A model generated the notes under the pieces. That model had not been told where the DNA came from, ran no database searches, and saw nothing but the letters and a program-made list of their open reading frames with translations. A stretch of DNA of 32,566 bases, from positions 1-32,566 of the forward strand of contig NZ_LGEK01000062.1 of NCBI RefSeq assembly GCF_001636615.1, written 5' to 3'. The position numbers and the translations under genes are program-made. Source of the DNA: Mucilaginibacter sp. L294. GTDB lineage: Bacteria; Bacteroidota; Bacteroidia; Sphingobacteriales; Sphingobacteriaceae. Of the stretch, positions 1-8,045 are shown in pieces. Positions within the stretch are counted from its first letter, which is position 1, and each line of letters starts with the position of its first letter.

Positions 1-19
1 AGATGTGTATAAGAGACAG
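1..19 (+). other. Tn5/Nextera mosaic-end adapter remnant
   Basis: The first 19 bases read AGATGTGTATAAGAGACAG, identical to the Tn5 transposase mosaic end used in Nextera libraries. It sits exactly at the edge of the window and nothing else of a Tn5 element follows. The simplest reading is sequencing adapter left on a contig end, so genomic sequence starts at about base 20. Confidence 0.95.
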
Positions 20-67
20 CTTTATAAGTTATTTTATAAATTTAAATACTTAAATCAATCACACTAA

Positions 68-514
68 ATGGAATTTCAGGAAGAGCAGCAAATTCAGCAG
101 GTAACTTTAGTTGCACCAATATACAATGCCAACCATGTCAGGCTGGGTACATTTATAGGCGGGCCGATAATGGCGGGTTATTTTATGGCCGAGAATTATA
201 AGGTTTTTGGCGAATACGGAAAAGCAAAGGCGGCATGGATCTATGCTATTGCTGCAACAGTAGTAATATTTGGTGGTATTTTTTTAATACCCGAAGCGGC
301 CCACGTTCCTAATTATATTATCCCCATAGCTTATTGCTGGATAGCTTTTTATTTGACCCAACATTTTCAGGGGGCTCAAATTACTGCCCACGCCACAACG
401 GGCGAAGGTTTTTTTGGTTGGGGTAGGGTGGTGTTAATTAGCCTGATAGGGTTGGCGGTTACGCTGGTTTTCCTGGTTATAGCAGTAATAGCTACGGGCG
501 ATTTCACATCATAA
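68..514 (+). CDS. Small multi-pass membrane protein, unknown function
   Basis: The product is 148 residues and I do not recognise a family. A polar N-terminus (about 25 residues, rich in Q and E) precedes four hydrophobic stretches at roughly residues 26-44, 56-75, 82-100 and 119-145, so it is probably an inner-membrane protein. A glycine-rich segment (FIGGPIMAGYF) lies in the first stretch, and an HATTGEGFFGWGR loop separates the third and fourth. The start is ATG at 68; only about 48 genomic bases lie upstream before the adapter, so the promoter and any upstream partner cannot be assessed. It converges on the RND efflux operon, with a hairpin terminator in the 59-base gap. The ORF is intact and its base composition resembles the neighbours. 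It is real on length and hydrophobic pattern, but its role is unknown. Confidence 0.75.
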   Translation: MEFQEEQQIQQVTLVAPIYNANHVRLGTFIGGPIMAGYFMAENYKVFGEYGKAKAAWIYAIAATVVIFGGIFLIPEAAHVPNYIIPIAYCWIAFYLTQHFQGAQITAHATTGEGFFGWGRVVLISLIGLAVTLVFLVIAVIATGDFTS

Positions 515-548
515 AAAAAGCCGCCCTCCGATAAATCGGAGGAACGGC
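513..548 (-). terminator. Rho-independent terminator of the RND efflux operon
   Basis: CTCCGAT (526-532) pairs with ATCGGAG (535-541), and the outer arms GCCG (520-523) and CGGC (545-548) extend the stem. A run of seven A at 513-519 becomes a U-tract directly after the hairpin when transcribed leftward. It lies 26 bases past the stop of the outer-membrane factor gene. The rightward gene ending at 514 reaches the hairpin too, but has no immediate U-tract on its side. Confidence 0.8.
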
Positions 549-573
549 TATCACTCATCACTCATCCTTTTTC

Positions 574-1989
574 TTATCTCCAACCGCCGCCTAATGAGCG
601 GTACAGGTTAGATACGGCGCTTAGCTGCGCGCGTTTTATGGTGGCCAGTTCCAGTTCGCTTTGCAGTACGTTACCCTGTGCGGTAATTACCTCAAGGTAA
701 GTAGCCATACCGTTCCTGAACAACAGGTTGGCATTGCCGGTAGCCTGTTGTAAGGTGGTAACCCTGTTAGCTGCAACTAACTGTTGCTCTTTCAGCTTTT
801 CGATAGTAATTAAAGCATCAGATACTTCGCCAACTGCATTTAGTACCGATTGACGGAACTGCAGCACGGTTTTTTCACGATCGACCTTGGCAACCTCGTA
901 TTGTGTTTTTAACCTTTTTTTGTTAAATAATGGCTGGGTGATACCACCTGCCACCGTGCCAAACAATGATGCCGGGATATTGAACCAGTTGCTTGCTTTA
1001 AATGAGTTTACACCACCTGTAGCCGAAATAGTTAACGATGGGTACATATTTGCTTTGGCAATACCTACCTGCGCATTGGCTATGTTAAGGGCCAGTTCGG
1101 CAGTTTTTACATCCGGCCTGCGGCTCACAATGGCCGATGGCAAACCTGATGGCAGGTTATCTGCAATTTGCAGGTTGTTTAAGGTGTTGCTGCGCTCAAT
1201 CCTGTCTGGCAATGCGCCGGTAAGGATACGCAGGGCGTTTTCCTGTATGTTGATATTCTGCTCAAACTGTGGTACCAGTTGTGCTGCTGCCAGGCGTTGT
1301 GCCTCGGCTTGCTGCACAGCTAATGAAGTTACTTGCCCGGCATCGTATTGTAAACGGATAATACGCAGGGTACTATCGTTCAGTTTTACGTTCTTTTGGG
1401 CAATGGTTAACTGCTCGTCAAGCATCAGCAAGTTATAGTAACCTTGCGATACACCGGCTACGATATTGGTTTGAATAGCCTTTTTAGCCTCGGTAGTTTG
1501 CAGGTACTGGGCCAAAGCCGTTTTGCTTTGGTTACGGATCTTACCCCAAATATCAGCCTCCCATGAAAGACCAAGGTTAGCCGAGTAATCTTCGATATGT
1601 TTACTGCCTACACCAAAGGTGCTCAGGCTTAAGCCGTTCAGGCTATTGTCTGACGGGCGACTGGTATTCGCAGTTACGTTAAGGTTTACCTGTGGGGTAT
1701 AGTTCCACTTAACCTGTTTAAACAGCAACTCAGATGATTCAATGTTTTTTACCGCTATCAGCATATCGTAATTGTTAGCTATGGCGCTGTCAATCAGTTT
1801 TTGCAGGGTAGGTTCGGTAAAAAAGTTTTTCCATTGTATATCGGCAATACTTGTGGTATCGGCGGTTTGCGCTGCATCCCTAAAGGCTACAGGCAGCGCG
1901 GGTTTAGGTGTTTCAATATCTTTTGAAACTTTACATGCGCTTAATGCCAGTAGCAGCATAAAGGCGAATGTGTTTATATACTTTTTCAT
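574..1989 (-). CDS. RND efflux outer-membrane factor lipoprotein (OprM/NodT family)
   Basis: This is the outer-membrane exit duct of a tripartite efflux pump, expected to form a TolC-like trimer joining the periplasmic adaptor to the cell exterior. It is 471 residues, the usual length for OprM/NodT proteins. The signal peptide ends in a lipobox (LLALSAC, acylated Cys19). Two internally similar halves follow, each with long helical stretches. Family hallmarks visible are LGLSWEADIWGKIRNQ, the SRRPDVKTAELAL segment and the C-terminal ALSAVSNLYRSLGGGW. It is the last gene of a three-gene leftward operon, 90 bases after the permease stop, and is followed by a terminator. The start is ATG at 1989. 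Family assignment is firm; the exported substrate cannot be read from the sequence. Confidence 0.95.
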   Translation of the reverse strand: MKKYINTFAFMLLLALSACKVSKDIETPKPALPVAFRDAAQTADTTSIADIQWKNFFTEPTLQKLIDSAIANNYDMLIAVKNIESSELLFKQVKWNYTPQVNLNVTANTSRPSDNSLNGLSLSTFGVGSKHIEDYSANLGLSWEADIWGKIRNQSKTALAQYLQTTEAKKAIQTNIVAGVSQGYYNLLMLDEQLTIAQKNVKLNDSTLRIIRLQYDAGQVTSLAVQQAEAQRLAAAQLVPQFEQNINIQENALRILTGALPDRIERSNTLNNLQIADNLPSGLPSAIVSRRPDVKTAELALNIANAQVGIAKANMYPSLTISATGGVNSFKASNWFNIPASLFGTVAGGITQPLFNKKRLKTQYEVAKVDREKTVLQFRQSVLNAVGEVSDALITIEKLKEQQLVAANRVTTLQQATGNANLLFRNGMATYLEVITAQGNVLQSELELATIKRAQLSAVSNLYRSLGGGWR

Positions 1990-2032
1990 TTTGTTGTCTC
2001 TTTGTTATATGTTGTTTAACTAAGTGGTGATT

Positions 2033-2071
2033 AACTCACCCCGATCGAGCAATGCAACGACCGGGTGAGTT
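2033..2071 (-). repeat. Inverted repeat in permease/outer-membrane-factor gap
   Basis: AACTCACCC (2033-2041) and GGGTGAGTT (2063-2071) form a perfect 9-bp inverted repeat with a 21-base loop, in the 90-base gap between two genes of the efflux operon. No U-tract follows in the leftward direction, so it is more likely an mRNA-stability or processing hairpin than a terminator. Confidence 0.55.
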
Positions 2072-2079
2072 TAATATCC

Positions 2080-5000
2080 TTAGTGTGCTTCTATTGCTTC
2101 AACAGCTTTAGCATCCGGGTTGTAATTTTTATCAAGGTGCCTTGAAAGGGGTACGCCTGTAACTTTTTCCTGCAGATGCTGGAAGATCACAAACAGTACC
2201 GGGATGATCAATAGCCCTAATATTACGCCAGACACCATACCGCCGGCGGCACCAATACTAATAGAGTGGTTACCCTGTGCAGACGGGCCGGTAGCAATAC
2301 TCATTGGGAACAGACCGAATACGAAGGCCAAAGATGTCATCACAATTGGGCGTATTCTTAGTCTTGCTGCCTCAATGGCTGCATCAACCAGGGTTAAGCC
2401 AGCCTTTCGTTTCTGCACCGCGAACTCTACGATAAGAATGGCATTTTTAGCCAGCAAACCGATAAGCATGATCAGCGCTACCTGTACGTAGATGTTGTTT
2501 TCTATACCGGTTATGCCCAGTACAGCAAATACACCGAACAGACCGGTAGGGATAGAAAGGATAACCGCCAATGGCAGGATATAACTCTCATACTGTGCCG
2601 ATAGCAGGAAGTACACAAATACCAAACATAACAGGAACACCACGGTAGACTGACCGCCTGACGAGATCTCCTCACGGGTTTGGCCCGAGAATTCGTATGC
2701 AAAACCTTGTGGTAGCTCCTCTTTGGCAGTTTCCTGTATGGCTTTAATGGCATCACCCGAGCTGTAACCCGGTTTAGGGATGGCATTCACCTCAATAGAG
2801 TTGAACAGGTTATAACGCGAAGCAGTTTCAGAACCATACACACGGGTTAGTTTAACCAGGGTGTTGATAGGCACGGTTTCGCCTGCTTTGTTCTTTACAA
2901 ATACGCGGTCAATAGTTTTTGGATCGGTACGGTCGGCAACATCAGCCTGTACCACCACACGGTAATATTTACCAAAGCGGTTAAAGTCCGAAGCCTGTGC
3001 GGTACCAAAATAAGCCTGCATGGTAGATAAGATGTCCTTAACGTTTACACCAAGTTGGTTGGCCTTCTCGTCGTCAATTTCTAATTGTAATTGAGGGTAG
3101 TCGGCTTTGTATGATGTAAAGGCATAAGCAACTGCCGGTTTCTGCATCAGCTTAGCAATAAAGTTATTGGCAATACCGCTAAACTTGTCCAGTTTACCAT
3201 TGGTCCTATCCTGCAGCATCACATCCAGCGCTTCCACGTTGCTAAATCCCGGAACGGTTGGGAAACTGAATACAAAGAATGTACCACCCGGTACGGCACC
3301 TAATTTGCCCCTTACAATGTTTTGGATCTCATCGATGTTTTTAACCTTGCCGCGTTCGTCAGTAGGCTTTAACAACAGGAAGATAACCCCCGCTGATGGA
3401 CTGCTTGACTGTGTTAAGAAGTTGAAACCGGATAACGCGGTAACGAACCTTGCCGACGGTAAAGTATTCAACTGTTCTTCGGCCTGTTTAAAGATCTTGT
3501 TAGTACCGCTTAACGAAGTTCCGGATGGCGTTGAAACCGCTATGGCCACAAAGCCCTGATCTTCGGTAGGGATAAAGCCGGTTTTTGTTTTAGTCACCAT
3601 AAATACGGTAACAACAATTAATACCGCAAGGCCGGCCATGCTCACCCATTTGTTTTTGATAAGCACTTTTAAGCCGCCAATATACCTGTTTGTGATAAAG
3701 TTAAAGCTGCCGTTAAAACCTGCATAAAACTTATCTACAAAACCTTGTTTAGGCGCATCGTGCCCATCAGCTGTATGCTTGTTCTTTAAGAACAGTGCAG
3801 CCAGTGCCGGGCTTAACGTTAAAGCGTTAACAGCCGATATGATGATGGCTATAGCCATGGTCAATGCAAACTGCTTGTAAAATATACCTGTAGAACCCGT
3901 CATAAAACTCACCGGTAAGAACACGGCAGCCATAACAAGGGTAATTGATATAATAGCACCGGTTATCTCATGCATGGCTTCGGTTGTTGCCTTTTTAGGG
4001 GTGAGGCCCGGGTTGTGCTCCATTTTGGCATGCACCGCCTCGACCACCACTATCGCATCATCCACCACAATACCGATGGCGAGCACCAGCGCAAACAGGG
4101 TTAACAGGTTGATAGAGAACCCAAGCACACTCATGAAGAAGAACGTACCGATAATAGCCACCGGAACCGCTATGGCCGGGATAAGGGTTGACCTGAAATC
4201 CTGAAGGAATATAAACACTACGATAAATACCAGCACGAATGCTTCTATCAACGTATGCTCCACCTGGGTTATGGATTCATCAAGGTCTGTTTTGGTACGA
4301 TAGAACTGGTTGTATTTAATGCCTACAGGGAAATCTTTTGATGCTTTTACCATCAGTTTATCAATAGCTATCTGGATCTCGTTAGCATTTGATCCTGATA
4401 GTTGGATGATACCAATAATAACACCGTCTTTACCGTTAAGGTTACTGTAGCTGTTGTAAGAGTAAGCGCCTAATTCAACACGTGCTACATCTTTTAAATG
4501 CAGTACAGAACCATCGGCATTAGCACGGATAGCAATATTCTGATATTCTTCGGGCTTGGTAAGCTTACCTTTATATTTAATTACGTATTCAAACGATTGG
4601 TCGCTGCGTTCGCCGAAACGGCCGGGAGCTGCTTCAATGTTTTTATCCTGTATGGCAGCCATTACCTCGGCAGGGGTAACTTTGTAAGCCGCCATTTGTG
4701 ATGGGTTTAACCAAACACGCATGGAGTAATCTTTAACCCCGCCAAATATACTGGCCGAGCCTACACCCGGGATACGTTTAATTTCGGGCACAATGTTGAT
4801 CTGTGCATAGTTAGCTACAAAGGTTTGATCGTATTTTTTAGGATCATCTGTGTAGATAGCCATAGCACCAATAAAGCTGTTTTGCTGTTTGGTGGTTGTT
4901 ATACCATATTGTAAAACTTCGGCAGGTAACTGGCTCGACGCTTGTGAAACACGGTTTTGAACGTTCACAGCAGCCTGGTCAGGATCGGTGCCTTGTTTAA

Positions 5001-5280
5001 AGTAAACGGTGATACCTAATGTACCATCATTACTGGCGGTAGAGGTCATGTAGGTCATGTTCTCTACACCGTTAATTGCTTCTTCCAGGGAAGGTGTTAC
5101 CGAACGTAAGATCGTTTCGGCATTGGCGCCCGGATATACAGCAGATACCAATACTGCCGGAGGGGCAATATTTGGGAAACGCTCTAAGGGCAGTTTTGTT
5201 AAGCCAAGTATACCCACTATCACCAATAAGATGGAGATAACGGTTGAGAGTACCGGCCTTTCTATGAATTTTTTAAACAT
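2080..5280 (-). CDS. RND efflux permease, HAE1 family (AcrB/MexB-like)
   Basis: This is the proton-driven inner-membrane pump of the tripartite system: a homotrimer that takes hydrophobic or amphiphilic compounds from the periplasm or membrane and passes them to the outer-membrane factor. It is 1066 residues, close to AcrB (1049). The N-terminus (MFKKFIERPVLSTVISILLV) is the first membrane helix. The proton-relay residues are present: Asp407-Asp408 in GIVVDDAIVVVE (helix 4) and Lys945 in LLAKNAILIVEF (helix 10). Other hallmarks are the PLERFPNIAPP and TGFIPTEDQGF motifs and the two large periplasmic loops. It lies between the adaptor gene (106-base gap with two hairpins) and the outer-membrane factor. 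No truncation or missing catalytic residue was seen. Substrate range is unknown. Confidence 0.97.
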   Translation of the reverse strand: MFKKFIERPVLSTVISILLVIVGILGLTKLPLERFPNIAPPAVLVSAVYPGANAETILRSVTPSLEEAINGVENMTYMTSTASNDGTLGITVYFKQGTDPDQAAVNVQNRVSQASSQLPAEVLQYGITTTKQQNSFIGAMAIYTDDPKKYDQTFVANYAQINIVPEIKRIPGVGSASIFGGVKDYSMRVWLNPSQMAAYKVTPAEVMAAIQDKNIEAAPGRFGERSDQSFEYVIKYKGKLTKPEEYQNIAIRANADGSVLHLKDVARVELGAYSYNSYSNLNGKDGVIIGIIQLSGSNANEIQIAIDKLMVKASKDFPVGIKYNQFYRTKTDLDESITQVEHTLIEAFVLVFIVVFIFLQDFRSTLIPAIAVPVAIIGTFFFMSVLGFSINLLTLFALVLAIGIVVDDAIVVVEAVHAKMEHNPGLTPKKATTEAMHEITGAIISITLVMAAVFLPVSFMTGSTGIFYKQFALTMAIAIIISAVNALTLSPALAALFLKNKHTADGHDAPKQGFVDKFYAGFNGSFNFITNRYIGGLKVLIKNKWVSMAGLAVLIVVTVFMVTKTKTGFIPTEDQGFVAIAVSTPSGTSLSGTNKIFKQAEEQLNTLPSARFVTALSGFNFLTQSSSPSAGVIFLLLKPTDERGKVKNIDEIQNIVRGKLGAVPGGTFFVFSFPTVPGFSNVEALDVMLQDRTNGKLDKFSGIANNFIAKLMQKPAVAYAFTSYKADYPQLQLEIDDEKANQLGVNVKDILSTMQAYFGTAQASDFNRFGKYYRVVVQADVADRTDPKTIDRVFVKNKAGETVPINTLVKLTRVYGSETASRYNLFNSIEVNAIPKPGYSSGDAIKAIQETAKEELPQGFAYEFSGQTREEISSGGQSTVVFLLCLVFVYFLLSAQYESYILPLAVILSIPTGLFGVFAVLGITGIENNIYVQVALIMLIGLLAKNAILIVEFAVQKRKAGLTLVDAAIEAARLRIRPIVMTSLAFVFGLFPMSIATGPSAQGNHSISIGAAGGMVSGVILGLLIIPVLFVIFQHLQEKVTGVPLSRHLDKNYNPDAKAVEAIEAH

Positions 5281-5312
5281 GACGTTTTAATTTTTGATGT
5301 GAGTTATCCCGG

Positions 5313-5374
5313 CCCCGCTATTTTACGGCGGGGTAGAGCGTGATTTCATTAACCCCTCTCCTAAAGAAGAGGGG
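5313..5374 (-). repeat. Two GC-rich hairpins between adaptor and permease genes
   Basis: Two inverted repeats sit side by side in the 106-base gap. CCCCGC (5313-5318) pairs with GCGGGG (5328-5333), and CCCCTCT (5353-5359) pairs with AGAGGGG (5368-5374). Neither has a U-tract in the leftward direction. The second resembles dispersed CCCCTCTCC...GGAGAGGGG intergenic repeats of Bacteroidota genomes. They may stabilise the upstream adaptor message or reduce read-through into the permease. Confidence 0.55.
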
Positions 5375-5386
5375 TGAGTGAGGTTA

Positions 5387-6523
5387 TTAGTTTTTTGCTA
5401 CGGCAGCGGCTTTATCAACGCCTTTTTGCGGGGCTATAACGGTACCTTCCTGCAATTTATCCATACCGCTTAGTACAATCTGGTCGCCGGCTTTTACGCC
5501 ATCTTTAACCAGGTAGTTTTCACCACTTGTACCAATGATAGTGATAGGCAGTTTTTTAACCTTGTTGCTATCGGCAAGGGCGTATACGAATACCTTATCC
5601 TGCATTTCAACGGTAGCCGATTGCGGGATAATTAAGGCGTTATCGTGTTGCAGGCTTAAGCGTACTTTACCGGTGTTGCCAGAACGTAACAGGCCGTTAG
5701 GGTTTGAAAAGGTTGCCCTTACGGTGATAGCGCCTGTGTTTTTATCAAACTGGCCGTCTATCACATCAATTTTACCCTGTTTGGCATATTCTGTACCATC
5801 GGCTAAAAGCAATGATACTGATGGCAGGCGTTTAAGCTTGTCTTTGATGGTTTCGCCCGGGTATTGTTCTTTAAAGTTTACAAAATCCTTTTCGCCCAGG
5901 GCAAAGTAAACGTGTACATCGTGCACATCAGATAGTTGGGTTAATGCTTCAACATCCTGCGGAGAAACCAGGCTACCTTGTTTTTTCAACAGGCGACCAA
6001 TGTAACCGCTAACAGGTGCTTTTATTAAGGTATAACCTAAGTTGATCTGCGCGGTTGCTACGTTTGCCTTAGCCGATTCGATGTTGGCTTTGGCAACCTG
6101 GTAGGTGGCTTTGGCTGTTTTTAACTGGTAGTCTGATACTACTTTGTTGGCAACAAGCGGGGTTAATTTGTCAACTTCTATTTGTGCGTTGCCTTGTGCT
6201 GCTTCGGCCGCGTGTAAGCTGGCTAATGCATTGTTTAATGCTGCACGGTAAGGTTGTTCGTTTATTTTAAATATTGGTGAACCGGCGGTTACAAAAGCGC
6301 CTTCGTCTACAAATACTTTATCTAAACTACCGCTAACCTGCGGGCGTACTTCAACGTTTACGGTACCTTCTACAGATGCAGGGTATTCCTGGTAAGTAGT
6401 TTGGTTGCCCGAAGTTACTGTTGCCACAGGTACTGCCGGTGGGGGCGGTGCCTGCGCCGTTTGTGGCTTGGGCGAGCAACTGAATAATGATATGGCGATG
6501 ATCGCTGCTAAGATGATTTTCAT
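5387..6523 (-). CDS. RND efflux periplasmic adaptor lipoprotein (AcrA/MexA family)
   Basis: This membrane-fusion protein couples the RND permease to the outer-membrane factor. I place the start at the ATG at 6523 rather than at the in-frame ATG at 6616, because only the shorter form (378 residues) begins with a lipoprotein signal, MKIILAAIIAISLFSC, with acylated Cys16. A proline-rich linker (PPPPA) follows. Then come the biotinyl/lipoyl-like half domains (VEVRPQVSGSLDKVFVDEG and LIKAPVSGYIGRL) flanking an alpha-hairpin at roughly residues 80-155, then a beta-barrel and a membrane-proximal domain (GAITVRATFSNPNGLLRSG). It is the first gene of the efflux operon. The 317-base stretch upstream separates it from tetR and carries two putative TetR operators. 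Family assignment is firm; the pump substrate is unknown. Confidence 0.95.
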   Translation of the reverse strand: MKIILAAIIAISLFSCSPKPQTAQAPPPPAVPVATVTSGNQTTYQEYPASVEGTVNVEVRPQVSGSLDKVFVDEGAFVTAGSPIFKINEQPYRAALNNALASLHAAEAAQGNAQIEVDKLTPLVANKVVSDYQLKTAKATYQVAKANIESAKANVATAQINLGYTLIKAPVSGYIGRLLKKQGSLVSPQDVEALTQLSDVHDVHVYFALGEKDFVNFKEQYPGETIKDKLKRLPSVSLLLADGTEYAKQGKIDVIDGQFDKNTGAITVRATFSNPNGLLRSGNTGKVRLSLQHDNALIIPQSATVEMQDKVFVYALADSNKVKKLPITIIGTSGENYLVKDGVKAGDQIVLSGMDKLQEGTVIAPQKGVDKAAAVAKN

Positions 6524-6714
6524 GATGATCAATTTTGAGGGTGAGTTAATGGGAGTTAATGCAGCCCGTAAGCTGTTTATATATATGGTGTCGTTTGTTT
6601 TCGTTGTATTGTACATTATTGTAAGTGTTTATTCGATATAGATATGTTCAGTTTTTATGGCTGATATCACCGTAGCTAACGGCAACAATAAAAAGTTATT
6701 AACATTGGTAGATT

Positions 6715-6731
6715 ATTTAACACTGTTAAAT
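6715..6731. promoter_or_regulatory. Putative TetR operator 1 (efflux operon side)
   Basis: ATTTAACACTGTTAAAT is a perfect 17-bp palindrome around a central base (6723). The 14 bases TAGATTATTTAACA (6709-6722) recur exactly in the tetR promoter at 7459-7472. The centre is 200 bases upstream of the chosen adaptor start, between tetR and the operon. Size and symmetry suit a TetR-family dimer; assignment to the adjacent regulator is inference. Confidence 0.7.
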
Positions 6732-6794
6732 GATTGGTTAAAGGAGTGATGATAGTTTCCATAAGCTTTGAGTTTTAAGAATTAGTAATTGAGT

Positions 6795-6809
6795 TTCAAC
6801 GCTGTTAAA
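6795..6809. promoter_or_regulatory. Putative TetR operator 2 (degenerate copy)
   Basis: TTCAACGCTGTTAAA matches the 15-bp operator core with two changes in its left arm. The right arm continues as TGTTAAATAAT, the reverse complement of ATTATTTAACA seen at the other two sites. The overlapping CTGTTAA (6802-6808) and TTAACAG (6813-6819) also form an inverted repeat 22 bases beyond the tetR stop, so a weak tetR 3'-end hairpin is an alternative reading. Confidence 0.5.
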
Positions 6810-6840
6810 TAATTAACAGGGGTTTAAACATCTTTGAAAA

Positions 6841-7443
6841 TTAAGGGGTTATTGACCTGATAATGCCGGTAATAGCATCCCTTAATACTTGCCTGTTTAT
6901 TTTATCAGAATCGCCGCGGTCTAACAGATTGATGGATACCAACCCGTGTACCACCGACCAAAAAGTATAGTACTTGGTACAAATAATATCCGAGTCCATA
7001 TCCTGTATATTCATCAGTTCGCCAATTGAGCCGGTAATGATATCCCAGGGCAATCCTGCTTCGGGTAATTCATTTACCATTTTGCAGGCACAGCTGGTTG
7101 TAATACCAAACATACCCTGGTAAAGCTCTTTATTTGCGAAAGCGAAGTTCCAGTAGGAAAGCCACATTTCTTCCAGCTGATCGGCCGGTGAGGTATGCTT
7201 GTCCTTAGCTTCCTGCAGTTGTTTTGACAACTTTAAATAGCCCTGGCGGTTAAGCTCTAATAGTATAGCCTCTTTGCTGGCAAAGTATTCGTAAATAATA
7301 GGGGCGGTGTATTCAATCACATCCGCAATTTTACGCATACTTAAAGCCTGCCATCCTTCTTCCTTAACAATTTGTAAAGCAGCCTCCAGGATGTTCACCC
7401 TGGTTTCTTCTTTCAATCGTAATATCCTATCCTTGCTGGCCAT
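6841..7443 (-). CDS. TetR/AcrR-family repressor with WHG-type C-terminal domain
   Basis: This is a dimeric ligand-responsive DNA-binding protein of 200 residues, normal for the family. The N-terminal three-helix DNA-binding domain spans about residues 12-60, with the helix-turn-helix at MRKIADVIEYTAPIIYEYFASKEAIL (about 36-61) ending in the typical YxYFxSKEAIL. The C-terminal ligand domain contains FWSVVHGLVS, with W162, H166 and G167 of the WHG signature. The start is ATG at 7443. It lies directly upstream of the RND efflux genes on the same strand. Palindromes in its own promoter (7466-7480) and before the efflux genes (6715-6731, 6795-6809) share one sequence, so it very likely represses both itself and the pump until an inducer binds. 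The inducer is unknown. Confidence 0.93.
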   Translation of the reverse strand: MASKDRILRLKEETRVNILEAALQIVKEEGWQALSMRKIADVIEYTAPIIYEYFASKEAILLELNRQGYLKLSKQLQEAKDKHTSPADQLEEMWLSYWNFAFANKELYQGMFGITTSCACKMVNELPEAGLPWDIITGSIGELMNIQDMDSDIICTKYYTFWSVVHGLVSINLLDRGDSDKINRQVLRDAITGIIRSITP

Positions 7444-7465
7444 TTTATTTACTACTATTAGATTA

Positions 7466-7488
7466 TTTAACAGTGTTAAGCAAATGTA
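7466..7488 (-). promoter_or_regulatory. tetR promoter with overlapping putative operator 3
   Basis: On the leftward strand TACATTTG (7488-7481) matches the Bacteroidota -7 consensus TAnnTTTG. Immediately downstream is TTTAACAGTGTTAAG (7466-7480 read on the + strand), whose inner 13 bases TTAACAGTGTTAA are a palindrome with one central base. Transcription would start inside this palindrome, about 30 bases before the tetR ATG. That placement is ideal for autorepression. Confidence 0.7.
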
Positions 7489-7558
7489 TAAAGGATTTGA
7501 ACTAACCGTTTCATCCTATTGTCATTTACTCAATAAATCTTTAATTATTTTATCAATT

Positions 7559-8023
7559 TTACTCGATGCAGTTGTTTTCTTCATGAAAGTGTACAAGTTT
7601 CAGCATAACCTCAATTGCAGTTTCGTAATTTTTGGCGCCTACTACCTTTTTATACTGGGTTTCAAGCTCCATTACCTGGCTTTTTAGGTTGTGGTAAAAG
7701 GCCTCGCCCTCGGGGGTAAAATGAAGCATCACAACACGGGCATCATCGGGGCTTTTTACGCTGGTAACCATATTGATGGCTTCCAGCTCTTTTACAATTT
7801 TGCTGGCGCCCTGTTTGGTAACATTCATCTTGGCGGCAAGCTCATTATTTGATATACCGGTTTTGCCAATACTCATAAACAGAGGCAGGTGCGCGCTGTT
7901 AAAACCGGGTTGATCTATACGGCACAGTTTTTTACCCATCCACTCGTCCAAAAGGCGTTTAAGCAGGTACACCAGCTTTGGGGCAACCTTTTGGGTTTCT
8001 TCTGTTAATTCACAACTGTTCAT
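7559..8023 (-). CDS. MarR-family winged-helix regulator
   Basis: This is a dimeric DNA-binding repressor of 154 residues, the usual MarR length. The winged helix-turn-helix covers about residues 57-106: ISNNELAAKMNVTKQGASKIVKELE supplies the helix-turn-helix with its recognition helix at about 67-80, and SPDDARVVMLHFTPEG is the wing with the conserved D-R pair. Helices at both ends provide dimerisation. The start is ATG at 8023. It is the last gene of a leftward operon (106-aa protein, DUF5686 protein, marR), 47 bases after the DUF5686 stop, and is followed 115 bases later by tetR, which has its own promoter. A perfect inverted repeat over the operon promoter at 11011-11031 is the likely binding site, giving autoregulation. 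Cys4 and Cys34 exist, but I see no evidence of a redox switch. Confidence 0.92.
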   Translation of the reverse strand: MNSCELTEETQKVAPKLVYLLKRLLDEWMGKKLCRIDQPGFNSAHLPLFMSIGKTGISNNELAAKMNVTKQGASKIVKELEAINMVTSVKSPDDARVVMLHFTPEGEAFYHNLKSQVMELETQYKKVVGAKNYETAIEVMLKLVHFHEENNCIE

Positions 8024-8045
8024 GATACTATACTTAACAAGTAAA

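Larger units (their letters stand above)
6524..6840 (-). promoter_or_regulatory. Regulatory region of the efflux operon
   Basis: This 317-base stretch has no gene if the adaptor starts at 6523. It is AT-rich and contains a perfect 17-bp palindrome (6715-6731) and a degenerate copy of it (6795-6809), described separately. I could not place a convincing TAnnTTTG promoter box on the leftward strand, so the operon promoter is inferred to lie here but is not located. The motif TAACTCACCC (6548-6539, leftward) sits about 16 bases before the adaptor start, and similar motifs precede the other two genes of the operon. Confidence 0.6.

Noticed and set aside
887..1438. 183-codon rightward open frame
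   Set aside because: Lies antisense inside the outer-membrane factor gene, has no recognisable domain and arises from the codon pattern of the true gene.
5313..5374. Rho-independent terminator inside the efflux operon
   Set aside because: The hairpins lack a U-tract in the direction of transcription, and the downstream genes need the same transcript.
7307..7687. 126-codon rightward open frame spanning the tetR-marR gap
   Set aside because: Overlaps the tetR start, its operator and the marR 3' end on the opposite strand; composition is not protein-like.
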